Shown here: piece after piece, positions 1 through 10,940 of the stretch | How positions within the stretch are numbered: the stretch's first letter is position 1 | Layout: each line of letters opens with the position of its first letter | Origin: Saccharum officinarum | Taxonomy: Eukaryota; Streptophyta; Magnoliopsida; Poales; Poaceae | NCBI GenBank assembly: GCA_020631735.1 | Contig: CM036188.1 | Location: 13,310,214-13,374,213 of the forward strand | DNA length: 64,000 nucleotides | Direction of reading: 5' to 3' | Program-made: the position numbers and the translations under genes | The notes under the pieces: generated by a model | Seen by the model: only the letters and a program-made list of their open reading frames with translations | Told to the model about the DNA's origin: nothing | The model's database searches: none

Positions 1-1171
1 ATAGCCATAATAAAAGGGAGGAAAAGAAATATTGATGCATCTATTAGTGGATTGGCACTAGTTGCTAGCCAACCTCAAAATAGGATGTTGTTCGGTTTTT
101 TCGAGGGACAGATGAGCTATGCATCGGCTAACCAATCCAAATTTGCCAATTTGGCGACTGCAACCAATAAGACCAATTTAGGGGATTACTACTACTTCAC
201 CAATGGTCACCTCCACGCAACCATCGGTTTCCACCACACAAGCCAATAGAAATACAACAGTGTCATACATCTCTTTTGATCATTATACGGTGTTGCCAAA
301 CCCTCCTAAAACACTGTTAAGAAGTTAGCAAGCTAATGCATGTGCAAACACTTCGCAAATCAGAAATTCAGACCCATGGGATGAATCTATATGCCGCTGA
401 TGTAAGGAGGAATTGAAAAACATTATTGCCAGAAAGTATTGCCATGCAAAATCAAGATGTTACTATTGTTGTCCAAGGTACTGGACAATAAAAAACACCA
501 GGAGATTTCTCAAATCGACCTTGTTTAGTAGGATCAAAGACCCTCATGCACCTTCAAGCTAAAGCATCCATAGGTTAGAACTTGGAGGACCAATAAGATT
601 AAGATTTCCAGCAAAATGGTGAAGTCAAAATAGACTTTTGACCGACTTATGAACAAATACATCAAGCAAAGGGCCAATATGATGAAACTATCTATAAAAA
701 AGATGTTTGGTCGCCTCCAAAGCAAGTTTATGCGCCTAAAAAGGAGGTTCCTGCTGCTCCCATTGAGGCCATCAAGTAAGCATATATTACAATTGGCTCC
801 ATGGAGGTGCGGGTCAATAAAATTGAAAAATCTCAATCCAATATGCAAAAAGTGAATATTGGTGCTACTAACAATAATGATGAAGCCTAGATTAGCAAGC
901 CATACTCCAAATACTTCCAACCAAAATGATGCCCTTCGGGTTTGACCAAGATGCAATGGCACAATCTCCAATGCAGCTGTTGTAAGAAAAGTAAGCAAGA
1001 TGCCTAGAGCTACTTGAATGACAGCCGATATATACATATCACCCATAGAACAAAATGGTCAATGTATACATCGCTCTTATAGGCTAAAAATAGCCGATGA
1101 GCTTGATGTCTTTGTGGCTATCATGTGTATTTAAACTCACATATGCTTCATTTAAAAACCGAGGGGGAATA
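1..1171 (+). mobile_element. Internal 3' part of an LTR retrotransposon
   Basis: This stretch has no intact gene. It ends in a purine-rich tract at 1,159-1,171 (GAGGGGGAAT), immediately followed by TGTTGACATC, the layout of a polypurine tract abutting a 3' LTR. The LTR start resembles the LTR at 15,939. Short open stretches such as 52-249 have no recognisable domain. The lineage (Ty3/gypsy, Tat-like) is inferred only from the related LTR and its primer-binding region at 16,556. Confidence 0.5.
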
Positions 1172-1245
1172 TGTTGACATCTAAAATATGACCTGGAAAA
1201 TAGAAGATGAACTGGAAAATCAAATGTTTAAAAAAAGAGTTACAT
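1172..1245 (+). repeat. Truncated 3' LTR start
   Basis: It begins TGTTGACATC and aligns over about 70 bp with the start of the LTR at 15,939 (shared 'AAAATATGACC' and 'GAAGATG' blocks). It is cut off where CACTA subterminal sequence begins near 1,246. Confidence 0.5.
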
Positions 1246-1268
1246 TAAAAAGCATTTCTAGGTATGGT

Positions 1269-2374
1269 CAGCCCCAGCCCTGGGGGCTGGCGAACGGGGC
1301 GGCCGCCCCAGGCCCCTGAGCCGTCAGACCCCCTGTATGTCAGTAAGTATATGGTGTAGGAGTAGTATGTTGGGGTTTGGCTGAAGTACTCTTCCACGCT
1401 AGCAGCCGCAAAACCCGCGTATTTGCAACACCTGCATTCGCTTGTCCCCGTTAAGAGTTATGACTGGCTGACTGCATGCATGCCCGTGCCCCATGTAGAC
1501 TTTTTCACGCTCACAGTATTTGGAATAAAAGCAACTGCATGCATGCATGTATTTGGAAGTAACTGCACCCGGATGAGCTAACACGCCTATGAAACTAAAA
1601 TGGAGTAAGACTGCAGGCGGCGTATCAGTGCACTGCTGTAAGAGAGGGCACGAGCCTGGGAGCAACGTGTGCGTCATTTCTTTTTTTTTGTGCCATGAGG
1701 TTGTGGGGATGCTCATTGTTTAAAAATTCCAGCACACGTCTTTTATAAATGATGTCGTTAGTAGTTAGAAGATAAAAAAGGGGGAAACGAGTGATCCCAT
1801 AGAGGACACATCCGACATTTTTTAAAAATATAATATGAACACGGGAGAAATATACTTAATTAGTAATTATTGCGCGTAGGAGCAAACAAATACTACTAAT
1901 CCCGAGCAAGGCCTTGTAGATAATAATTTGGACATCGATGAGGATGATAACCAGTATGTGAGACAACAGACAAGATAATTTTTCAAATGTACTTCCTCCG
2001 TCCCTAAATATCTGTCGCCGTTGGTGCGCGTGCCACAAGTTTTACTCAATTTGTAGAAAATGAGTGCAACATTTGTATCTTCAAATAAAATTATTAAAAA
2101 ACACTAGATTCAAAGATCTTTCCAAAGATACTAATTATGTACCATAAGTATTAATATTTTTTAATATATATTTAGTCAAAGTTGTTTCCCAGAAAGTGAA
2201 AACGACAGATATTTAGGGACGGAGGGAGTATGGTGCAAGGAGAATAGGTAATGCATGTTAGATAACTACTCTTATGCTCTTAGCTTAGCATCTACTAATA
2301 CAAGTGATAAATGTTCCATGGGACCTCAAGTTTTCGTCTGGCCCTGGGCCCCAAAAATCTCAGGGCCGGCGCTA
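1269..2374. mobile_element. Non-autonomous hAT element with 8-bp target duplication
   Basis: It is flanked on both sides by GGTATGGT (1,261-1,268 and 2,375-2,382), an exact 8-bp target-site duplication as hAT elements make. The ends CAGCCCCAGCCCTG and (inverted) TAGCGCCGGCCCTG match at 11 of 14 positions. It has no transposase ORF and contains a Stowaway MITE. Confidence 0.7.
1992..2228. mobile_element. Stowaway MITE
   Basis: About 237 bp between TA dinucleotides. The inverted ends read CTTCCTCCGTCCCTAAATAT and, inverted, CTCCCTCCGTCCCTAAATAT. The same family occurs at 54,079-54,298. It is nested inside the hAT element, which itself sits in a CACTA fragment. Confidence 0.85.
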
Positions 2375-3016
2375 GGTATGGTTCATTTTAAAAAAGCCAC
2401 CACTGGAAATGTATTTTCAGGGATGATCCTTTAAAGCAGTCCGCCCTAGAAACACATTTCCAGGGGTGGTTATCTTAGGTCAACTTCCCATGCGAATCCA
2501 TTTTTAGGGTCGGTTGTGTCAAGAAGTAGTTGTCTTATTAAGAACCCCCTTTGGAAATCTGATTTTTAAGGGGCTGGATGTATTTAAGGAAACCACCCCC
2601 TAGAAATGCATTTCTGGAGAGGCTATAAGCCAGACACTGTAAATTTAAAAGCCATATCTTTACGATTGATGACATAGTATCTGTTTTAAAAACCCTTTTG
2701 AACCGACCCTAAAAATCGTTTCTGTAGTAGTGTGTTATACAAGACCCATGCATGTGAGGATCCTAAGACTCAAATAATGACATGTGGTTGCCGATCACTT
2801 GTTATTCCTTAGATAGTTGAACAGAATCATGAACTCCTTGAGTTTAGAGACACAATAATGGTTCAAACGCTTGCATACATGCATATTTATACCATCTTTT
2901 AGTGAGTATATAGATACGAATTTATTAAACACACATCCACACTGTTGTTAAAGAAAAAAACACAGATCCACACATCAAAGCATTCAACAGACAGGTGAGG
3001 CTGAGGAAACCGGATT

Positions 3017-4784
3017 TCAGGGGTATAGCTCGATGATTGATCGAACACATAAAACTGGTATAATCTTGTAGTCGCTGAAACCAGCTTCAAAGATGATATT
3101 CCTCCATTCTTGCTCATCTCTCTCAGTGCCGTTGACAATCATGAAGAAGAGATCAGACATGACCTGTGTCTCCCTATTCTTAAGATTTGGAGGCCCTGCA
3201 CCAACCACGGTATCTATTATGATCACCTTGCCGCCTGATCTCGTGCTGGTATAGCTTTCTTGCAGTTCCTTAATATCGTGACGCACTCAGAGTCGCCCCA
3301 ATCGTGCATAATCCACTGAAATAAGAAATCAAGAGGCAGTGTTATTCCTGGTTAGTGGTTCCTTAACATTGAATCAGAGATACTAGACTACTAGTACCTA
3401 CTCTCTTCATTCGAAATTTATAAGTCATCCTAACTTTCTTGGAGAGTCAAAGCATCTCAAGTTTGACCAAATTTAAATAAAAAAGTAATAATATTTATAA
3501 TACCAAATAAGTATCGTTAGATTCTTCATTAATTATATATTCATAGTATACTTATTTGATGTCATAAATATTTGTAATTCTGTCTATAAAAACTTGATAT
3601 GATTTGACTCTAAAAAAAATTAGAATAACTTATAATTTGGAATGAAGGGAGTACCTCCCATACTTCCTATATATGTTCCGTATGAAGTATGAACTATCAG
3701 TTTCTAATACTGTTTGTAGAGATCATGTCACTTAAGAACATACTTTTTCCCATAAAATGTGCATTAGTCACATCTCATAAACTTTTCATATTTAATGATG
3801 AAAGTTCCACCTGAGGACCAGGTCCTGTGTAAACTGTTGGACTGAATTATGATTGAATATTCAACCTACCACATAAGCTATACAATAACAAAAGAACTAA
3901 TCATGGCAGTCACCTCACCTGTTGCAACAATACGAAATGCATGTCCATATCAAACAAAATGTGAAACTAGCTAGAAGTAGAAGCTATACCTTGAGGAAGA
4001 CCGTATTCGCTGGTGGAATGGCCTCAAACATGTCACCAGCAACGAAAGTGAGCCCGGCGCAAGCGGGAGCGGTGGCGACAACATGTGCAAGATCCAGCAC
4101 GGTGCACTCTATGTCAGGGAACGCCACTGAGATGGCCTGTGCCGCCGCACCATGGCCTCCGCCAACGTCGACCAGGAAGCTTATCCCCTGGAAGACACCA
4201 CCGCACTCCTTGATGGCGATGTCCATGAGGAAGCGGGTGTCCGCGACCATTCCAGCGTTGAAGAGCTGGCTCATGGACGGGTCATGCCCGACGACGTCCC
4301 ACACGTTCTTCCCGTGGGACAACTCGAAGAGGGGCAGGTCCGTTGCCGGCAGCTCATGCTCGAACCACGTGCCAAGATCAAGGAACGGGGAAACGAAGAT
4401 GTTGTTAAGGATCAGGCTCAGTGTTGGAGTAAGGTTCCGTGACGAGCCAACAAGTAGTCGAGATGCCGGAGTGAGGCCGTAGACGTGGTCACCATCGTCG
4501 TCGTCAGACGAGTTCTTGGCGATGCTGAAGATGCCGGCTACTGTGAGGACGCGCATGAGCCTGCACAGGTATGGTGTCTTGGACGGGTGCAGCGCGGCCT
4601 TGGTGGCTATCTGGGTGAGGGTGGCAGTGCCTCCATGGCAATGGATGGCGTCGGCGATGCCGAGCCCCAGCGCGGACTTGAACGCCATGGACTTGATGAA
4701 GGCAAATTTGCTGTGCCAGAGCTCGAGCTGAGCGTCGAGCAAGCCTTGCTGATCGGTGCTGTGTTGCTCGGTGATGGACCCCAT
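3017..4784 (-). pseudogene. ZRP4-type plant O-methyltransferase, frameshifted (copy 1)
   Basis: Exon 1 is 4,784-3,990 (265 codons, ATG start) and exon 2 is 3,315-3,017, with GT-AG splice sites. The family transfers methyl groups from S-adenosylmethionine to phenolic hydroxyls in the cytosol. Exon 1 has the dimerisation region and the SAM-binding motif LVDVGGGHG; exon 2 opens with WIMHDWGD, which carries the catalytic His. Compared with copy 2, one base is missing near 3,235-3,245 ('CCGCCTGATC' versus 'CCGCATGCATC'). The reading frame therefore shifts after AIPARD and stops soon after, losing about 70 C-terminal residues that include both catalytic-site Glu regions. The usual VLDLPHV is also VLDLAHV here, and the N-terminus has five extra codons. 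It is probably non-functional unless this base is a sequencing error. The family assignment is firm; the substrate is unknown. Confidence 0.88.
3401..3651. mobile_element. Stowaway-like MITE in the O-methyltransferase intron
   Basis: About 251 bp between TA dinucleotides, with inverted ends CTCTCTTCATTC...AAATT and CTCCCTTCATTCCAAATT. It lies inside the 674-bp intron. The same MITE occupies the same intron position in copy 2 (42,715-43,354), so it predates the duplication. Confidence 0.8.
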
Positions 4785-4870
4785 GGCGTAATGGTGTTGG
4801 TTGCTTTGTTATTAGCTTATTAGCTTATATAGAAGAGAACGTGTAGGCTACTAGCTAGGCTAGCTACATC

Positions 4871-4882
4871 TCTATATATAGG
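4871..4882 (-). promoter_or_regulatory. Putative TATA box of O-methyltransferase copy 1
   Basis: On the minus strand CCTATATATAGAG lies about 90 bp upstream of the ATG at 4,784. The equivalent position in copy 2 reads CTGTATATAGAG. The region from 4,883 to about 5,257 is shared with copy 2 and holds no gene. Confidence 0.5.
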
Positions 4883-5257
4883 CTTATGTTTGACAGTAGC
4901 GTAGAACTGTACTTTTGCCTTGATTCTCTATTCATAGTGCAAAACATCTACCACCTGAATTGAGACAAGAAGTGGATTACTATGATAAAGTATGTCCACT
5001 TTTCGCTTTTGCATACCCGGTGAGCAAGATATGGCAACTGGTGGCCCATCTGTGTCATCTCAACACCTAATAAACTGTACCATGAAAATCAGCTGAAGAT
5101 GTCACACTCAGCAGGTGTTTCTTAATTACTTCAGCATGTGAAGTCATGTTCTTGGTTCTATGTGTTGGTATTCTCAATTTTGTTTTCGGATCCCGGCCAT
5201 TATCGACATGCTTCATTCGAATTGATTTGTTTTTGTTAATAATACTATGGTGAGGGC

Positions 5258-6020
5258 GTTCTTCCATCCGGACGCTCCTTGCCAGGCCTGCGGATTGGCC
5301 CAATAGGCCTGCTCCCCCTACCATCACGGCTTCTCTATCTAAAAAAGCTGGATGCATTCTCCATTCTGCCTCGCTCATCGCGGCGTTCTCCACCACCGTA
5401 CCGCGTCATTCGACTGCCAAGGCTGACTCCACCACGTCGCCCGCTCTGCTCCCGCCCGCCGCAGGTATCGCTTCCTACCCGCCCACCGTAGCATTCTCCA
5501 GCGCGGGCGCGTCACTCGCCGCGAGCACTGCACCCGCCCACCAGTTGGCTGCACTCCCCCCCCCCACTCAGTGGCATCAAGCTCATGTCGATGAGCCTCC
5601 ATTCGTCTAAGCAGCAAATAGATGTTGTGCTAAAAGCGCATGTTACAAGTGTATGTTTCTAGTGTTTCATGTGTTTTAGACATATGTTGTAGTGTTTCAT
5701 CTAGATGTTGTAAAAGTAGATCTAGATGTTGCATATGTTGCAATGGCTGTACACATATTTCAAATGTATGTTCCAAATGTTTCAACTTTTTTAGACATAT
5801 GTTGCAAGTGTATCTTTCAAATGTTTCAGTTGTTTCAGACGTATGTTGCAAATGTTTTATCTAGATGTTGCAAAAGTATATCTGAATGTTGCATATGTTG
5901 TAATGACTATACAAATATGTTTCAAGCGTATACTGAAAATGTTGCAATGGTAGGACCGATGTTGCAGAGAAGATGAGACCTTAGGACGGGAGCGGAGCGC
6001 TGCAGAGGATAGCGGCACGG
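5258..6020. repeat. Dispersed repeat with ATGTTGCAAATGTTT tandem motifs (copy 1)
   Basis: It begins at GGGCGTTCTTCC...GGACGCTCC, has a GC-rich first part and then, at about 5,635-5,960, many variants of 'ATGTTGCAAATGTTTCA'. This is a common grass repeat type; I cannot assign its class. The ORFs across it, in several frames, are low-complexity and not credible proteins. The counterpart is 52,277-53,035. Confidence 0.6.
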
Positions 6021-7477
6021 TGGGGAATAAGATCCTAACCTTGTATGTTTAGTGGCAATGTCTTGATTTTTATGGCTGTTATTTAGTTTTTTTAATAGTG
6101 ATAGTTTGGATCCACAATTAGATCTAGATCTAGAATTATTTTGTTAGTCAATCAATTGGTTTAGTTTATTTTTGAAAGAAATTAAGTTTGCATCCAGCAA
6201 ATACTCAAAATTGATGAAGTCATCACAGACGCCTCGCTGTCGACAGAAACGTCCCACTGAAAGCACACGTCATTAAAATCTATTCGCTTCCACTAAGAGT
6301 CAAACCCAGAACTTGAGGTATTATTAAGGCTCATGTAACCTATTAGGCTACAGGCTCTTTCCTCCAATGTGTTGATTACAATTATAGATAAAAATCAATA
6401 TATTGTTTCTGTAGTAAATTGTAAAAGTGAAAATAAAGGAGTGCTCATCCTGACCGATATTTTTTTATTTCGCATATACTATCTCTAGCAGCAGCAGCTG
6501 TGACACGAATCGATCAACGTACTGAGAACCACGTGCTTAGTTAACTATGACAAAATCCGTCCATTCTTCGCTTTTCTGTGCCTGGTAAGTGGCAAGCTAG
6601 ATATGGTAACCGGTGGCCCATCTGTGTCAGTGTCACCTCAGCTAACCATGCGTACCATGGAAATGATCTTAAAGATGTCACGCTCGGTAGGTATTTCTTT
6701 CTTCGCTTAATCGGACCAATGGATCATCAGATGGATGTCACATATCGCACCAGTGAACGAACCAAATCGATCGGTTTCGCATCCATTCCCGTGTAAATCG
6801 AGAAAGCAACATGAATGAATGTCCCCTGTTCCGATCAAGAGTCAAGAACAATCACCCATTTTGAACATGGGCATGCGCCTTCCCATTTTCTGGATTTTGA
6901 TCTTAGATCTTTGACAGATACGGCTCAGACTTCAGAGACATCAGGAACGTGTAACTCGAGAAAGCAACTCCTGTCCCTGCTCCCTGGAGGCAGTGGAATG
7001 GTTGGATTGCATTGGACGCGACACGTCCAAGTCTTCTTACTTAATAAATAACTAGACTACTCTACTGTATATATGTATGAAGTGTCCATACACATATATC
7101 ATATATGGCTTCCTTGAATAAGCGAATGAACGGCACTCCGTACTTCAGGTCAGTTTATAAAAATTATGGAGTTTAAATCCATCACAGAAAGCATTTACAT
7201 TTACGGAGTATATTTTATACAACTGTATCTTCTGGAGCAGACAATCTGTTAACGCAGGTAAGATGCATGTAGAGCTTAGAAAACACAACACAAACAGCAG
7301 TACAGCACACACAACATAATTCATTAGCTAGACATTTCATAGTAGTAGCACCACTCGATGCATGGTAAATCTTAGGTTAGGAACGTCTTCAGTGTAACAG
7401 TAGTTAAAATACAATCTAGCTCTCAGTCCTGAACATCAACAAAAGGTTTCAGCTACGCTTCAGAAGCTGGAGCGTGA
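6021..7477. other. No gene seen; duplicated intergenic DNA
   Basis: This non-coding stretch matches about 53,036-54,720 in copy 2. The two short ORFs at 6,578-6,796 and 6,815-7,051 show no domain. Their conservation is explained by the recent duplication, so it does not argue for coding. Confidence 0.6.
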
Positions 7478-7530
7478 TTGTCGCTGGTTAGTTCTGAATT
7501 CTGGTCCTACTTGCTACGTACATCATTGCT

Positions 7531-7846
7531 TCAAGCCGTGAACTTTACAGGACGGGCCTTAGCTAACCCTTTCACAAGTTTCAGAGAAACCACCAATGCA
7601 CCTTCATTTTCTGAAGTTGCAAGGGGCTTCCTACAGGGGTCGGTCTCACTGCAAAAGCCATGGACAGCGCTTGACAGCTGTTGTCTCTTCGATGTTGGGA
7701 TACCCTTCAAAACAGGCATTTCTTGGACCAGGGTGTCACTTTGCACCCATGTGATGTACAAACCTTTTGTTACCCTCCGGTACCTGTTTTCCCAGTACCC
7801 ATCCTGCGCTTGAACACTCCCCACAGATAGTGTTTCCTTTGGAACG
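7531..7846 (-). other. Exon-like ORF downstream of the WAK-like gene (copy 1)
   Basis: On the minus strand an AG acceptor at 7,847-7,848 precedes an open frame encoding VPKETLSVGSVQAQDGYWEN and then TKGLYITWVQSDTLV. Copy 2 has the same acceptor and protein start (55,130-54,821) but diverges after 'SDTLV', where copy 1 has small indels. A possible donor (CAAA/GTAAGT, near 8,090) lies upstream, so this may be the second exon of the WAK-like gene. I recognise no domain and it is not a kinase. Confidence 0.35.
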
Positions 7847-8308
7847 CTACAAAAGACAGGGTTTGATAAGTAAACTGAAAATATTAGCCATAGGACAAAG
7901 TAAAACTGTCAGAACTCTAAGCTACAAGAATTCAATAGCAAGAAAGTAAATAATTGTTTAAGTGCACTTGGACAGTAGAAGCAATATAATGCAAAATTGC
8001 ACCGAGGCACATCGCCATCAAAGTTCATGGTTGCAAATTTAAAACGGGAGCACTGCCATACATTGTAAAATGGCAATTTAGTACTTACTTTGACATTGTT
8101 CTGGTAGGAAAACAGAAGGGAAGATCAGCAGCTTGGCAAAGCCAACGACATATTTTAGTACTAAGCTATGATCAGTGAGATAATGCACTAGTTGATCCAG
8201 TTCCCTACAAAAGCACACTCTGTCCGGTTTTTCTTGGCGGAAGCACAGTTGGGTTGGTCGACGATGTTCCAAAAGAGCAGGGTGGAATTACTGGTAACGA
8301 CGGTGATT

Positions 8309-9189
8309 CTATTCTATCCCGCAACAGAGAGGTCCGGTTAGAAGATCTGGAGGCGCCGATGCTGCTGCTTTTCCGGTGGACGAAACTGAGATCTGGAAAA
8401 CGTCTTGCACCAAAACAGAGCAGCATCCCATGCCGCTGCAGTTGTAGCTAGCCGCCGCCTCCGTGATTATTTCTTCGCCGCCGGGGCACCAAGTTGAGCA
8501 ACCAAACACAGGCCTGCTGGTCATCTGGTCGATCCAGTACACATCCAGGTCGCAGCCGGTCACACTGGATGTTGCAGAGGTGTCAAATGAGAAGGACCTC
8601 CCAGGGGTTTCCAGGGACATGTTGTAAACGCGTACACCGGAGTTCATGGGGATGGCACGCCAGATGGAGACCAAGACGAAGTCCTGATACCAGCCGGCGA
8701 TGTTAACTACGATGCTCTCGACCACCTCGGTGATGCCGTCTCGCAAGAAGAGCTTGGGGGGCTGACTGTCGTCGTCGCAGATCAAGCTGAAATCGGGCCC
8801 CCGGGAGCAATCCGCTCCGACGCCGAATGGGTAGGCGAAGGTCAGATTGCCGCAGCTCGTTGGGCAGCCGTCCAACGACGTCCTTTTTCCTCCGGCCATG
8901 GTGCTTCCGGAGGCTGCTAGCACGGTGGTAGACGACGTATCTACTGGAGCAGTGGCGGATCTAAGATGAAGACAAAGAGAGGGCTAAATAGTAAAAATTT
9001 AAGACTAAAGCTAGAGATTAATAGTGATTTAAAACTAATGAACACATATTTAATGAAGAAATCAGGATTATAGGGGGGCTGGAGCCCACCCAGCCCCCCC
9101 TGGATCCGCCCCTGCAGTGGAGACCAAACAATCACCAGAGAGAATAATAGTGCCACACAAAGCACCATTGGCAATGGCAAGGTTGTCAT
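8309..9189 (-). pseudogene. WAK-like galacturonan-binding domain gene, split by a MITE (copy 1)
   Basis: The mature region (8,923 to about 8,400) carries a GUB_WAK-type Cys-rich domain: [16 protein letters not shown], then [15 protein letters not shown] and a closing [19 protein letters not shown]. In the family this extracellular domain binds pectin in front of a membrane kinase; no kinase follows here. The open frame at 8,923 starts with GTG, not ATG. The true start appears to be the ATG at 9,189, encoding a hydrophobic signal peptide (MVLCVALLFSLVIVWS). A 165-bp hAT MITE at 8,950-9,114 separates it from the mature domain. Excising the MITE plus one target copy rejoins the signal peptide and the Cys-rich domain in one frame. 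As it stands translation stops just past the MITE. An internal ATG at 8,899 could give a protein without a signal peptide. A short deletion near 8,390 also changes the C-terminal frame relative to copy 2. Confidence 0.75.
8950..9114. mobile_element. hAT-type MITE inserted in the WAK-like coding region
   Basis: The ends CAGTGGCGGATC and (inverted) CAGGGGCGGATC match at 11 of 12 positions. The 8-bp flanks TACTGGAG and CAGTGGAG match at 6 of 8, as in an aged hAT target duplication. Copy 2 lacks it. Confidence 0.75.
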
Positions 9190-9326
9190 GATAGTCTAAG
9201 CTCTCACCCTCGCCAAACTTATCTCGCTCAGTTGTTTTTCCTTTCTTTTTGTGTGTGAAGCTAGCAGTAGTGCAAGTGCATGGCGGAATCAACGATGGTA
9301 GGTATGTTACGTTGCCTCTCGGGGAA

Positions 9327-9338
9327 TATATATATATA
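9327..9338 (-). promoter_or_regulatory. Putative TATA box of the WAK-like gene
   Basis: A TATATATATATA run lies about 140 bp upstream of the ATG at 9,189. Copy 2 keeps a shorter TATATATA at about 58,394-58,402. Confidence 0.4.
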
Positions 9339-9406
9339 AGGCCCTTTCTCTAACTCTATATAATGAAAACAGGTACCACGCACTTTCCTGACCGTACCCG
9401 TACGCG

Positions 9407-10156
9407 ACTGTGTGTTCTACCCTAGCGCCGCCGCCCCTGCCCCCGTCGTCCACCACCGCTGGTCCCCTCCTTTCCCCTCCGGCATCTCGCCGGGGGCTGA
9501 AGGGCATGGGGATCTATTGTTTTTAATAAATTTTTCCTAGTAGATTGAGTCATTAGGGTTAGTGTTTCTCCATGCCAAATTTCTTGGTATTAGAGTTTTA
9601 TCTCCTCCTTCTCCTCCTCTCCGGCGACAGCGAAGGAGAAGGGTGGAATCGTCTTCTCCATGACAACTTCATTGAAGATGAGGGTGACAACTTTGGCGTC
9701 AGCATCTTCTTTGACATGTCGACATGGAGACTTTTGTTTCCGGACGGCGGCATCAAGACGGAGATGATGTCGCCACCATGGAATAATTTTCTCCGGTTTC
9801 TTCTCCGTTTTGTTGTGGTTAGATCTGGCCAAGATGAAGGACCAGAGAGAATAATTTTCAGATCAGTCTTCCTCACTCTTTAGTGGCAAAAAGAAGAAGA
9901 AAGAAGACACCAGAAAGAAGAAGTTCCTCGATTTCACCTACAGGAATGTTGGCCGTCGTTCGTTGGGCATTTGTTCTCAGACCATTTGCTGAATGTTTGC
10001 CTGTGCGGTCATCCATACTGCAAAGCATCTAACAGGTTAGATTTTGAGTTGTGCTATTCACAGTGTGGGTACTATTTTGTAATCCAAAGTGCCTGTAATG
10101 TGTTGATATACCCAGCTATCGTATAATATAATTCTTCTTTCGTCAAAAAAAAAAAA
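9407..10156 (+). mobile_element. Poly(A)-tailed retroposon with 17-bp target duplication
   Basis: A 750-bp insertion ending in 12 A residues. It is flanked on both sides by GACCGTACCCGTACGCG (9,390-9,406 and 10,157-10,173). Copy 2 has the unoccupied site at about 58,430 (GACCGTACGCGG). The flanks and tail identify target-primed retroposition. No reverse transcriptase is encoded; the 103-aa ORF at 9,572 is not a known LINE protein. A related copy lies on the other strand at 44,322-45,045. It is either a 5'-truncated LINE or a non-autonomous derivative. Confidence 0.85.
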
Positions 10157-10683
10157 GACCGTACCCGTACGCGGTACGTCTTGCTACCGCACCCGATAAC
10201 ATTTGTGTGGTGGGACACCATGGCAAAAATGAAGTTCACATAATGCTTGCCCGTCCGTCACTCCGAGCTTTGCCACCAGCTGCAATTTTTGACGTCCTTG
10301 TAAGTTGCATATGCCCTGGTCAAGGTCAAAACTTGCTCACACGCATATATGTGGAAAAAAAATAAACGGCTAGGAGACCCTGCCGACATGCGGGCTAGGA
10401 GTCCTCCCTACTGCCGACTTGCCTAAAAAACACTGAATTTTTTATACCACTACTAAAAAAGGATTTTAAAGATAATATGTTTGATTAATAGAGGTGGATA
10501 TATACAGACACCGTCTGTATAAATGGCCATGCGACCTCCAGGCAAATAAATGCCCGCCTCTATTAATCATTTACAAAGGAGGATATTCTGCCGGTCGCCT
10601 CTATTAATCATCTATTTATAGAGGCGGCTGTCTTTAGGATGCTCACAACTGTAACATGATGCCTGCCTCCGAAAAAGATACTA

Positions 10684-10940
10684 CTCCCTCCATCCAGAAA
10701 AGAATGCAGCTATGTGTTGCGTGCCAGCAAAAGTAGTTCACGTTAGACTAAATTTCTAGTAAATACTATTCACATTTATGGCTCCAAAATAATTTATTAT
10801 AAAAATACATTTTGTAATTAATCTAATGATATTTATTTGATATCTTAAATATTGATACTTTTTTATTTATAATTGATCGAACTTGAGATACAAAACCATG
10901 ACACTGTGCTAGAATTGCATTCTTTCCTAGACGGAGGGAG
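10684..10940. mobile_element. Stowaway MITE
   Basis: About 257 bp between TA dinucleotides, with ends CTCCCTCCATCCAGAAAAGAA and, inverted, CTCCCTCCGTCTAGGAAAGAA. Absent from copy 2. The same family occurs at 32,901. Confidence 0.85.

Larger units (their letters stand above)
1246..2732. mobile_element. CACTA transposon end fragment
   Basis: The right end reads CGTTTCTGTAGTAGTG, the inverse of a CACTACTACAGAAACG terminus. Inside lie repeated subterminal motifs of the type 'CCCTAGAAATGCATTTC' at about 2,400-2,710. No left terminus is present and no transposase is encoded. A hAT element (1,269-2,374) has inserted into it; without that element 'GCATTTCTAGGTATGGTTC' is continuous. Confidence 0.65.

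Noticed and set aside
3922..4482. Plus-strand ORFs of 186, 96 and 112 aa opposite O-methyltransferase exon 1 (also 49,029-49,930)
   Set aside because: They are antisense shadows of a GC-rich conserved exon; the minus-strand frame has clear family motifs and these have none.
5630..5976. Cys-rich ORFs (for example 5,640-5,864) as small secreted peptides
   Set aside because: The Cys pattern comes from 'ATGTTGCAAATGTTT' repeats read in several frames; both strands and both copies give unrelated peptides.
6815..7051. 78-aa ORF conserved at 53,838-54,095
   Set aside because: The similarity is no greater than that of the surrounding duplicated non-coding DNA, and there is no domain, splice pattern or promoter evidence.
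9572..9883. 103-aa ORF starting MPNFLVLEF
   Set aside because: It lies entirely within the A-tailed retroposon, and its homologous region at 44,678-44,887 is shorter and diverged. No domain is visible.
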